Source: a virus. From it: a stretch of DNA of 21,636 bases. Below the pieces are notes generated by a model, which was not told the origin of the DNA, did not search any database, and saw only the letters and a list, made by a program, of their open reading frames with translations. The DNA is taken from the IMG/VR virus record IMGVR_UViG_3300037563_000105, positions 1 to 21,636 of that record. One strand, 5' to 3'. Shown piece after piece: positions 8,227 through 13,327 of this stretch (position 1 is the first letter of the stretch; the number at the start of each line of letters is the position of its first letter). Made by a program: the position numbers and the translations under genes.

Positions 8227-8822
8227 ATCGGGTCAACCTCATTAGTCGCTTCCTTAGGAACCTCCTGCGCATCTACCACCGTCTGCGCCACCACCGTCCT
8301 CGCCGCCCGACGCGCATTCATCTCATCCAGCACCTTCCCCCAATCCAACCCCCCAGCTTCATCCGACTTCGAGCCGTACCGCCCCGGCGCATGTTTCTCC
8401 GCCAACTTCCACCGAGCCTCGATTCTCAACTTCTGCGACATAGCTTCCGCCGGCGTAAACGCCTGACTATCGGCAATCGTGACCGCCTGTTCCACCATGG
8501 CTTGGGCCCCCATAGCCTCGGCCTCTACCAGAGCGTCTTTAAACTCCCTCGACTTGCGCTTCCACTTTCTGATCGTCCCCATGCTGATCCCGTACTGGCT
8601 TATGACCACCGTCAGCATCGTTCCTTCGGCCACCCTGGCAATGACTATCGCCGCCACCCTTGGGTCGTATGGCGTCGTTTTAAGCCACCCACGCTCAGTC
8701 TGCGCGGTTAGCTTGGCATTATATTCCACTGGGTCAGAGAGCGGGTCGTTCCCGCCCGTTCCCCCAACCACCTCAGGGGCCACCGCCACATCATCATCCA
8801 TTCTTTGTAGCGCAGTTCCCAT
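8223..8822 (-). CDS. terS: Terminase small subunit (Sf6-like)
   Basis: 199 residues. It recognises the packaging start site on DNA and hands it to the large terminase. Residues 50-92 hold a helix-turn-helix (DPRVAAIVIARVAEGTML, then VISQYGISMGTIRKWKRKS), and residues 93-150 match the 'F..al..A...ga.a....a..ia........e......kl....r.w.a.k..P..YG.k' pattern of Sf6-like small terminases, here ending RWKLAEKHAPGRYGSKSD. The N- and C-terminal tails are variable. The ATG at 8822 has AGGA eight bases upstream; the stop forms an ATGA overlap with the next gene. The zinc ribbon gene upstream overlaps its first 29 bp. Confidence 0.85.
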   Translation of the reverse strand: MGTALQRMDDDVAVAPEVVGGTGGNDPLSDPVEYNAKLTAQTERGWLKTTPYDPRVAAIVIARVAEGTMLTVVISQYGISMGTIRKWKRKSREFKDALVEAEAMGAQAMVEQAVTIADSQAFTPAEAMSQKLRIEARWKLAEKHAPGRYGSKSDEAGGLDWGKVLDEMNARRAARTVVAQTVVDAQEVPKEATNEVDPI

Positions 8823-8967
8823 TTATCCATCCTCGGAAATCTATCACCCTCACCATATCCCCATCGCATTGCGCCCCCGCCGGGCACTCCGGCTCCTTCG
8901 CCCCCACATCCTGCCACTCTTCCTTGCGGGAGCCGCATCGGTCGCATTCGTAGGTATATATCGGCAC
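8794..8967 (-). CDS. FmdB-like zinc ribbon protein
   Basis: 57 residues starting at a GTG: MPIYTYECDRCG is the classic opening of FmdB/CxxC-CxxC zinc ribbon proteins. Cys8 and Cys11 form the first pair; the second is irregular, ECPAGAQC, with five residues between Cys28 and Cys34 instead of two. Such proteins are presumed to bind zinc and act as small regulators or adaptors; no enzymatic role is known. The frame is open to a TTG at 9021 behind GGAGGGG, which would add a hydrophobic 18-residue extension; I prefer the GTG because the family begins there, though its ribosome site is weak. It is the first gene of the leftward packaging operon. Confidence 0.65.
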   Translation of the reverse strand: MPIYTYECDRCGSRKEEWQDVGAKEPECPAGAQCDGDMVRVIDFRGWINGNCATKNG

Positions 8968-9229
8968 GGGGCCATCATACCACCCATCCAAGCACACACG
9001 CAACAACAACCACCATAACAACTAGCTACCCCTCCGCCTTATGCAAAATCTATTTCTTGGGAGAGAGGTTGGTGGTGTGGTGTAGCGCTGTAGTTTCAGC
9101 CCCCCCCACCCGGTCGTTCTCATATAAAGACCGCTTCGCCTGTCGTTTGCCGAGCGTTTGATTTGTCGTGTCGGTTACTAATGACTAGGCTTGACTAAGG
9201 CGCCGGCCGCGGGCGGTAGTGTGCCGACC

Positions 9230-9248
9230 ATGCCTGGCATACATGCCA
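9230..9248. repeat. Compound palindrome ATGCC-T-GGCAT-AC-ATGCCA
   Basis: Two overlapping inverted repeats share the central GGCAT: ATGCC/GGCAT (9230-9240) and TGGCAT/ATGCCA with a two-base centre (9235-9248). The arms are exact. This is the shape of a protein-binding operator with two alternative dimer sites; the protein is unknown. Confidence 0.45.
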
Positions 9249-9326
9249 CAAGGCGAGCGAGCGAGCGCATGACAAACCAAACAAGCACTCATAACGATAC
9301 AAGGTGATTTCCACATTCTATAGTGT

Positions 9327-9335
9327 TGATCCACA
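9327..9335 (+). other. DnaA-box-like 9-mer next to AT-rich DNA
   Basis: TGATCCACA differs from the bacterial DnaA box TTATCCACA at one position. A weaker relative, ATTTCCACA, lies about 20 bp upstream. The following 200 bp are AT-rich, as in a DNA-unwinding element. A single near-match is weak evidence, so an origin here is only a possibility. Confidence 0.25.
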
Positions 9336-9549
9336 TCGACTAACACCATCAATAACTAACGTGCTTAACAAGAAGAAAAGAATATAATCTCGACAGAATT
9401 AATAAATCGGCCAATTACGCCTAAATGTGAAAAAGTTAAAACATGCCGGGGTAACAAAGGGTTTTTGGGGTATCATGTATAAATGTCCTTATTTGCATCG
9501 CTAAACAACGAAAACCTAAAAACTCATTCCTCATAACGCTTTCAGTACC

Positions 9550-9577
9550 ACTATCATTCATAATTTTAACGTGTCAA
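9550..9577 (-). promoter_or_regulatory. Leftward promoter candidate for the packaging operon
   Basis: On the minus strand a perfect -35 TTGACA (9577-9572) is followed after 16 bases by GATAGT (9555-9550, four of six matches to TATAAT). Transcription would run left toward the zinc ribbon and terminase genes, with a leader of about 580 bases. It sits just downstream of a leftward terminator, which would isolate it. Confidence 0.45.
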
Positions 9578-9597
9578 CATTATGTTACCCCTGAACC

Positions 9598-9618
9598 AAA
9601 AAAAAGGGGTCAAGACCC
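9598..9618 (-). terminator. Leftward intrinsic terminator
   Basis: On the minus strand AGGGT-CTTG-ACCC forms a short GC-rich stem with a CUUG tetraloop followed by CTTTTTTTT. An overlapping longer inverted repeat (ACCCCT at 9587-9592, AGGGGT at 9605-9610) flanks the A/T tract. The stem is short, so strength is uncertain, but position and T tract are right for stopping leftward transcripts before the TTGACA promoter. Confidence 0.45.
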
Positions 9619-9685
9619 TGGTGGAAATATAGACACCGGCTATGAGGCGGTACGGCTAGGACGTGGCCTATCGCGCTACCCTATG

Positions 9686-9708
9686 TAATATAGTTACCTG
9701 TTATATTA
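9686..9708 (+). promoter_or_regulatory. Palindrome TAATATA-9-TATATTA with extended -10 site
   Basis: Exact 7-bp arms surround GTTACCTGT. The right arm contains TG-T-TATATT (9699-9707), an extended -10-like hexamer pointing right, so the palindrome could be an operator lying on a promoter. No -35 is visible at the usual distance. Confidence 0.3.
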
Positions 9709-9998
9709 TTCTCTTATTAAAAAAGGGGAAATATATAGAAATGGGGGTAATTGTTGGATTTGGATGGGTAACACAAGAGGTAACGGAGGGGGAGCATTGT
9801 CGCCGTTATGGTAAGGCGTTGGCCGGTTTGGCTAGGTTCTTTGCATTAGGCTTCGTTTTAAGGGCGGTAATATGTGGAGGGTGGTGTGATGGGATGGGGC
9901 CTGGCGGGCCAGGATGGTGGGTTGTGCCGTGGTAGGCCTGCGCGGTAGGCGGTGGTTGCTCTGTTAGTTTGTTATCGTTACTCTGTGTGGTTTGCTGT

Positions 9999-10015
9999 CG
10001 TTATGTCAGATAACG
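9999..10015. repeat. Operator-like palindrome CGTTAT-GTCAG-ATAACG
   Basis: Perfect 6-bp arms around five bases. Both arms belong to the CATAACG-type motif that recurs across the intergenic region, so this is the best candidate for a full dimer site. It lies about 50 bp upstream of the rightward extended -10 promoter. Confidence 0.45.
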
Positions 10016-10066
10016 CAACAGGTTTGCCATTATATGCATAACGTATGCCAAGATGGTTAAGCGTTG

Positions 10067-10075
10067 TGGTATAAT
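10067..10075 (+). promoter_or_regulatory. Rightward extended -10 promoter (TGGTATAAT)
   Basis: A perfect TATAAT preceded by TGG, the extended -10 form that can work without a good -35. The expected start near 10082 gives a leader of about 78 bases before the first accessory gene; that leader carries a small hairpin (GCGGC-GGT-GCCGC, 10129-10141). Operator-like sites lie just upstream. Confidence 0.5.
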
Positions 10076-10159
10076 GGTTTGCTTGAGTTGGCATGGGGTT
10101 TGCTAGTGTATGATGTAGTTAGCAGACGGCGGCGGTGCCGCTAGGAAGCGAGGGATGGC

Positions 10160-10420
10160 ATGAGGACATTGGCTTTGAAAGATTTTCGCGAGGATGGGCC
10201 GGACGCCTATCTTTGGGAAGAAACCGGGCGCGGATCGTTGGCGCGGATTAAATACGTGACGGCTGATTGCTGGGCAAAAACCGAGTATATGTCCTGGTGT
10301 TGTTGCTGGGATACTCCCATATATATATTCGATAGCAAGCAAGAGCACGACAAAGTAGAGCGAGATATGCAAGGGCGACTAACTGACAGGCGCGTTGCCT
10401 GGGGGCTGGTGACAGCATGA
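10160..10420 (+). CDS. Unknown small protein, first accessory gene
   Basis: 86 residues, no family recognised. The ATG at 10160 has AGGGA five bases upstream, and its stop forms an ATGA overlap with the next gene, which supports both. Residues 36-54 contain three consecutive cysteines and many aromatics (ADCWAKTEYMSWCCCWD); the rest is charged. The Cys/Trp cluster could bind metal but has no standard CxxC spacing. As the first gene after the rightward promoter it is probably expressed early. Confidence 0.6.
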   Translation: MRTLALKDFREDGPDAYLWEETGRGSLARIKYVTADCWAKTEYMSWCCCWDTPIYIFDSKQEHDKVERDMQGRLTDRRVAWGLVTA

Positions 10421-10626
10421 TCATCGAAACTCTGATAGGTCACTGCTACAGGTGCCAAGAGCCCGGCGCTGGCCCTGGTGGGCTATGTGACGCATGCATT
10501 GAGGTAATTGAAGCCCTGCCGGTGTCACGGGAGCGCAGGGCGTCGATGGGTAGGGCGTTCGTGTCGGACGTGGTGGAGGTTGGGCAGGTCACGGGCCGTG
10601 AGCAGGTGCAAGGGCAGTTGTTTTGA
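10417..10626 (+). CDS. Small zinc-ribbon protein
   Basis: 69 residues. Cys10-x2-Cys13 and Cys24-x2-Cys27 (HCYRCQEPGAGPGGLCDACI) form a short zinc ribbon or treble-clef knuckle. The remainder is a charged helix (EALPVSRERRAS) and a Val/Gln-rich tail. The ATG overlaps the upstream stop (ATGA), so the pair is co-translated. Small phage zinc-finger proteins often bind nucleic acid or host proteins; no specific role can be given. Confidence 0.65.
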   Translation: MIIETLIGHCYRCQEPGAGPGGLCDACIEVIEALPVSRERRASMGRAFVSDVVEVGQVTGREQVQGQLF

Positions 10627-10662
10627 GGTTGTAGGCAGAAACAAACGTTTTGGAGGAATACC

Positions 10663-10803
10663 ATGAAATTTCAATTTTATAAAAACATCAATACCGATTA
10701 TGAGCCCGTCTTTTTAATCGGCTCCAAAAACAATGGAATAGAACTTTCAAAATCCGACGCCTGTTTTTCATTATTCGGATACACTTTTCAAATTATTTTT
10801 TAG
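10663..10803 (+). CDS. Unknown 46-residue protein
   Basis: A short gene with a textbook ribosome site (TGGAGGAATACC before ATG). The product is MKFQFYKNINTDYEPVFLIG followed by a polar middle and a Phe/Ile-rich end (YTFQIIF). It is Asn/Phe-rich, without a signal peptide. AT-rich coding and the strong start support translation; no family recognised. Confidence 0.55.
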   Translation: MKFQFYKNINTDYEPVFLIGSKNNGIELSKSDACFSLFGYTFQIIF

Positions 10804-10826
10804 TTCCCGGCATCAAACGACGCCGC

Positions 10827-10856
10827 CGGTTTAAAATAGTCCTATTAACTAAACCG
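10827..10856 (+). other. Nested inverted repeat in the leader of the LPD29 gene
   Basis: CGGTTTA (10827-10833) pairs with TAAACCG (10850-10856), and inside lies the palindrome AATAG-TC-CTATT (10835-10846). There is no T tract, so a terminator is unlikely; it may shape the mRNA leader or be a DNA-binding site. The 135-bp gap to the next gene has nothing else I can interpret. Confidence 0.3.
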
Positions 10857-10918
10857 ACCGGAGCGATCTGGCGGAAAAAGGTTTGGCTGAAATTAGATTT
10901 TAGGTTGGTAGTTAATAA

Positions 10919-10936
10919 ACGTCCTGGAGGGACAAA
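10919..10936 (+). repeat. Initiation leader repeat 1a (hairpin over ribosome site)
   Basis: ACGTCCTGGAGGGACAAA precedes the ATG at 10939 and is repeated exactly at 11701-11718. GTCC and GGAC pair around TGGAG, so the GGAGG ribosome site is partly held in a small hairpin, suggesting shared translational control of the two genes. Confidence 0.55.
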
Positions 10937-10938
10937 TC

Positions 10939-11637
10939 ATGGAACGGAGAAAGACGCAAGCGGCTTTATGCGCTCAAGCAATTAGGGTAATTCTCAAAAA
11001 GGAATTTCCCGGTATCAAGTTTGAAGTGCATTCGAGCAATTTTTCGATGGGTGATTCAGTTGACGTTAAATACATTGACGGGCCACCAACCAAGACAGTT
11101 GAAGCCCATATCGGAAAATTTCAATACGGGCATTTTGACGGAATGACTGACATGTATGAGCATACCAATTGCCGGGATGACATACCGCAAACCAAGTATT
11201 TAATGGTTTCCCGCAATCTGTCAGACGAAACCAGAAAACGTTGGACGGATGAAATCAGGACACGATACGGCTATCCGGCAGATCAGGATGTCAATTTTAT
11301 GATGAAAGGCAATGGGGCTTATTTCAGTATCGCAAACCTTCTTTGGAGGGAATACCAGAACAGGGACACGCGAAGCCGCCCGCATCCCTGCTCAAAGTGC
11401 CAACACGTCCAATGGGATTTAACCCTGATGGCAGATGATTCGAGCCTTTGCGATCATTGCGCCTTTCTTTTCAGACAAGCTGAAAAGGCCAAAGAGCCAA
11501 AAAAGACCTGCAAAAAGTGCAAAAAGGAATTAGGCGAAACCTACCGCATCGACACGCCAAACGATACCGGAAGCCTTTACTATTGCCCGGAATGCTATCA
11601 GGAGGTTAAAAAGCCGATCTTATCAATCGTTCGTTAA
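10939..11637 (+). CDS. LPD29-domain protein with two zinc ribbons
   Basis: 232 residues. Residues 8-75 match the LPD29 domain ('IR..LKKEFPGIKFEVhSs.fS.G.SVdV.yiDGP....V......f....FDGMtD.y'), a small domain found in large polyvalent phage and plasmid proteins and as stand-alone phage proteins; its function is unknown, with injected host-takeover proteins suspected. The C-terminus carries two Cys4 clusters: C151/C154/C171/C174 and C191/C194/C216/C219. The middle (95-140) is helical. Start: ATG at 10939 behind the GGAGGGACAAATC leader shared with the gene at 11719. A nested hairpin follows the stop directly. The combination suggests a nucleic-acid or protein-binding accessory factor. Confidence 0.65.
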   Translation: MERRKTQAALCAQAIRVILKKEFPGIKFEVHSSNFSMGDSVDVKYIDGPPTKTVEAHIGKFQYGHFDGMTDMYEHTNCRDDIPQTKYLMVSRNLSDETRKRWTDEIRTRYGYPADQDVNFMMKGNGAYFSIANLLWREYQNRDTRSRPHPCSKCQHVQWDLTLMADDSSLCDHCAFLFRQAEKAKEPKKTCKKCKKELGETYRIDTPNDTGSLYYCPECYQEVKKPILSIVR

Positions 11638-11686
11638 TCGCCTAGCTTAAGCCCCTCATAGGTTCGGGGGGCTTGCTGGTAGGCGA
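11638..11686 (+). ncRNA. Two-tier hairpin after the LPD29 gene
   Basis: Two exact 7-bp stems nest: TCGCCTA (11638-11644) with TAGGCGA (11680-11686), and AAGCCCC (11649-11655) with GGGGCTT (11668-11674), with a 12-base loop. It starts one base after the stop codon. There is no T tract, so it may be a structured regulatory RNA, an mRNA end-protection element or a processing site rather than a standard terminator. Confidence 0.4.
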
Positions 11687-11700
11687 CTACCGAAGAATCA

Positions 11701-11718
11701 ACGTCCTGGAGGGACAAA
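11701..11718 (+). repeat. Initiation leader repeat 1b
   Basis: Exact second copy of ACGTCCTGGAGGGACAAA, directly before the ATG at 11719. The flanking sequence outside the 18 bases differs from the copy at 10919, so the leader itself is the conserved unit. Confidence 0.55.
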
Positions 11719-11841
11719 ATGAAAAACGGTAATTTTAATCTGGTTCACTATCCTGATCCGGTCAAGGATTTGGAAGCTTTGAAAGCCGAAGAACTAGCCA
11801 TTGATAAGGCTCTTGAATACGCTGTTTCGGGGAGGTTATAA
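11719..11841 (+). CDS. Unknown 40-residue protein
   Basis: Starts at the ATG directly after leader copy 1b (GGAGGGACAAA). The product begins MKNGNFNLVHYPDPVKDLEA and continues as a charged helix (LKAEELAIDKALEYAVSG). Its last codons contain the GGGGAGG ribosome site of the next gene, one base separating stop and ATG, so translation is probably coupled. No family recognised. Confidence 0.55.
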   Translation: MKNGNFNLVHYPDPVKDLEALKAEELAIDKALEYAVSGRL

Positions 11842-11842
11842 A

Positions 11843-12442
11843 ATGATAAACCATTGGACGCAGAAATTAAAAAAGTTGGGAGCTTGCGAGGATGCAGTTA
11901 TTTGGGCTTCAGAGCAACAGAGCCTCGAAAAAGCCTGGCAGAATTGTGAGCGGGGGGATTGGATGCTTTGGCTGGCCGGAAAAACTGCTGGCCCTTCGGG
12001 CGATACACGCCGAAAGCAGCTGGTTTTAGCCGCGGTCGAATGCGCTCAACTTTCTATCTCGTATGTGAGAGCCGGCGAAAAGCGCCCCGTCGAGGCGATG
12101 CGGATAGCCAGAGATTGGGCTATAGGCGGGAAATCGACATTAGAAGATGTTAAATCCGCCGCCGACGCCGCCGACGCCTACGCCTACGCCGCCGACGCCG
12201 CCTACGCCGCCGACGCCGCCTACGCCTCCGCCGCCTACGCCGACGCCGCCTACGCCGCCGACGCCGCCGACGCCGCCGCCGCCGCCGCCTCCTCCGCCGC
12301 CTCCGCCGCCTACGCCTCCGCCGCCTACGCCTACGCCGCCTACACCGCCGCCTACGCCGCCTACGCCGCCGCAAGAAAGAAAACCTTAAAACAATGTTCG
12401 GATATTGTCCGAAAACATTACCCAGCGCCGCCAAAGATTTGA
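11843..12442 (+). CDS. Ala/Asp/Tyr-repeat helical protein, Imm5-like
   Basis: 199 residues. Residues 1-100 form a normal helical domain (GACEDAVIWASEQQSLEKAW, then WMLWLAGK and a RIARDWAIGGKSTLEDV end) recalling the helical Imm5-like immunity-protein family and many phage hypotheticals. Residues 106-177 are 72 residues of almost only Ala, Asp, Tyr and Ser (ADAAYAADAAYAS), then RKKTLKQCSDIVRKHYP closes the protein. The repeat would make a long Ala-rich helix with Tyr/Asp faces. The ATG at 11843 behind GGGGAGGTTATAAA is preferred over an upstream in-frame start at 11801 that lies inside the previous gene. The role is unknown; the family link is tentative. Confidence 0.65.
   Translation: MINHWTQKLKKLGACEDAVIWASEQQSLEKAWQNCERGDWMLWLAGKTAGPSGDTRRKQLVLAAVECAQLSISYVRAGEKRPVEAMRIARDWAIGGKSTLEDVKSAADAADAYAYAADAAYAADAAYASAAYADAAYAADAADAAAAAASSAASAAYASAAYAYAAYTAAYAAYAAARKKTLKQCSDIVRKHYPAPPKI
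12158..12373 (+). repeat. Low-complexity GCC/GAC/TAC/TCC codon tract
   Basis: 72 consecutive codons, nearly all from the set {G,T}{A,C}C, that is GCC, GAC, TCC and TAC, with a single ACC and a final GCA. Every codon but the last ends in C. The tract lies inside the Ala-rich gene and keeps its frame, so length changes have been in multiples of three. It would be prone to slippage. Confidence 0.8.
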
Positions 12443-12514
12443 ACATTCCGATAATTTAATTGTAGGGAATGAGCATCAAGCAGAAAATAAATCAAAGCAC
12501 GGGAGGCTTTAATC

Positions 12515-12961
12515 ATGAAAAACGAAACGGTAATTGGTTCGGTTTCCGGTCCCTGTGGCCTTTACGATTCGATTCATTACAAGGGAACGGCTCTCGATGG
12601 GCATAATTACTTCCGGTTTCACTTTTACATTAACCGAAAGCATCACTCGGACGTAACGTCAACGATCCTTGAATCGTGTTATCAGGTAGAAGAACAGTTT
12701 TTAAAATACGCTAGGACACTAGAACAGCCAATTGGAAAGGAAAAGAAAATGAAAACAACTGACACGAAGAAAGCGGAAAATTTTACCGTCAGCTTAAAAG
12801 AAAATATCAAAAGGAAAGGATGGTTTCAAGTGATTGTCAACGGTGGGGTTATTGCGCTTTTCGAGAAAAAAGAACAGGCCGAAAATTACGCAAAACCATT
12901 AATTAAGTTGGGCAATCCTTCGCTCAAAACCGAAATCATTCAATCAATTAACCGCCTTTAG
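12515..12961 (+). CDS. Unknown protein with internal start module
   Basis: 148 residues; the ATG at 12515 follows GGGAGGCTTTAATC. Residues 1-72 form a beta-rich, aromatic segment (NYFRFHFYINRKHH). At residues 73-81 the peptide IGKEKKMKT is encoded by a GGAAAGGAAAAGAAA-ATG module that is itself a good translation start, repeated before other genes. The part from Met79 on (70 residues, SLKENIKRKGWFQVIVNGGV, then KKEQAENYAKPLIKLG) looks like a complete small domain. So this is either one fused protein, or two products from nested starts (12515 and 12749). No family recognised. Confidence 0.6.
   Translation: MKNETVIGSVSGPCGLYDSIHYKGTALDGHNYFRFHFYINRKHHSDVTSTILESCYQVEEQFLKYARTLEQPIGKEKKMKTTDTKKAENFTVSLKENIKRKGWFQVIVNGGVIALFEKKEQAENYAKPLIKLGNPSLKTEIIQSINRL
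12729..12757 (+). repeat. Initiation leader repeat 2a
   Basis: 29 bases from CAATTGGAAAGG to ATGAAAACA are identical to 13353-13381, and 15 of them (GGAAAGGAAAAGAAA) recur at 13786-13800 before a TTG. Each copy gives a purine-rich ribosome site just ahead of a start codon, joined in frame to unrelated upstream codons. Confidence 0.6.
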
Positions 12962-13030
12962 CATTCGGGCGTACCAACCGAACAAACCGAAAAGACGATC
13001 AGTTTAAATCCTGTACCAGAGGAGAGAAAA

Positions 13031-13276
13031 ATGAAAAATTGCAAATCAGAAAAACATTGGGACTGCACCGACCTTCGCGGAGACTGCTCCTACCTTCGCG
13101 GAGACTGCTCCGGCCTGAGCGGGGACTGCACCGACCTTCGCGGAGACTGCTCCGGCCTGAGCGGGCTCTGCACCGGCCTTCGCGGAGACTGCTCCTACCT
13201 TCGCGGAGACTGCTCCGGCCTGAGCGGGGACTGCACCGACCTTCGCGGAGACTGCTCCGGCCTGACGAGCCGGTAA
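13031..13276 (+). CDS. Heptapeptide-repeat protein (DCSxLRG units)
   Basis: 81 residues; the ATG at 13031 follows GAGGAGAGAAAA. After a short head (MKNCKSEKHW) the protein is ten units of seven residues, consensus D-C-[ST]-x-L-[RS]-G with x = Asp, Tyr or Gly, ending GLTSR. It resembles the pentapeptide-like DCSGLRGDCSGL proteins seen in many environmental phage genomes, whose role is unknown. Ten regularly spaced cysteines could bind metal or form disulfides. A true pentapeptide beta-helix would need a 5-residue period, which this does not have. The stop codon lies in the loop of the first hairpin of a structured intergenic element. Confidence 0.6.
   Translation: MKNCKSEKHWDCTDLRGDCSYLRGDCSGLSGDCTDLRGDCSGLSGLCTGLRGDCSYLRGDCSGLSGDCTDLRGDCSGLTSR
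13061..13270 (+). repeat. Ten 21-bp tandem repeats in the order A-BCAC-D-BCAC
   Basis: Units: A (CTDLRG), B (CSYLRG), C (CSGLSG), D (CTGLRG with a leading Leu). The order is A B C A C D B C A C. The two BCAC blocks (13082-13165 and 13187-13270) are identical at nucleotide level except for the end of the last unit, indicating recent duplication of an 84-bp block. Confidence 0.8.
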
Positions 13277-13325
13277 CGGCGAAATCCCCGAGAGGGGATA
13301 GCTGGATAGGACAGCCGAGAGGCTG
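13269..13325 (+). ncRNA. Cluster of three GNRA-tetraloop hairpins
   Basis: Three consecutive perfect stems, each closing a GNRA tetraloop: GCCG-GTAA-CGGC (13269-13280, containing the upstream stop codon), ATCCCC-GAGA-GGGGAT (13284-13299) and CAGCC-GAGA-GGCTG (13312-13325), just before the ATG at 13328. The third holds the GAGAGG ribosome site of that start. GCTG (13301-13304) could instead pair with CAGC (13312-13315), giving two exclusive folds. Confidence 0.5.
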
Positions 13326-13327
13326 AT

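Larger units (their letters stand above)
9989..10103 (+). repeat. Four GGTTTGC direct repeats
   Basis: Exact heptamers at 9989-9995, 10021-10027, 10076-10082 and 10097-10103, all on the same strand within 115 bp and interleaved with the CATAACG sites and the rightward promoter. This resembles iterons or operator half-sites; spacing is irregular (32, 55 and 21 bp). Confidence 0.4.
8968..10159. other. Divergent intergenic control region
   Basis: About 1.2 kb without a convincing gene between the leftward packaging operon and the rightward accessory operon. Composition changes along it: 9050-9280 is GC-rich with a GCGA tandem run (9253-9266), 9300-9600 is AT-rich, 9770-9960 is strongly G-rich on the plus strand. 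It holds palindromes, a repeated CATAACG heptamer, GGTTTGC repeats, promoter-like sites in both directions, a leftward terminator and a DnaA-box-like site, each listed separately. The layout suits a transcription switch, possibly with a replication origin or a packaging site, since the small terminase gene adjoins it. Confidence 0.6.

Noticed and set aside
9663-9935. Rightward open frame of up to 90 codons in the control region (alternative start 9741)
   Set aside because: Gly/Trp-rich composition from G-rich DNA, ribosome site too far from the ATG, and palindromes and CATAACG motifs run through it.
10055-10130. tRNA-like stretch around GGTATAATGG
   Set aside because: No acceptor stem and no T-loop; explained better as an extended -10 promoter.
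12147-12446. Pro/Thr-rich frame and all-Arg antisense frame over the Ala-rich tract
   Set aside because: They are mechanical shadows of the GCC/GAC/TAC repeat; the plus-strand Ala frame has normal flanking protein on both sides.
13061-13270. CRISPR array
   Set aside because: The 21-bp repeats are contiguous, without spacers, and encode a regular peptide.
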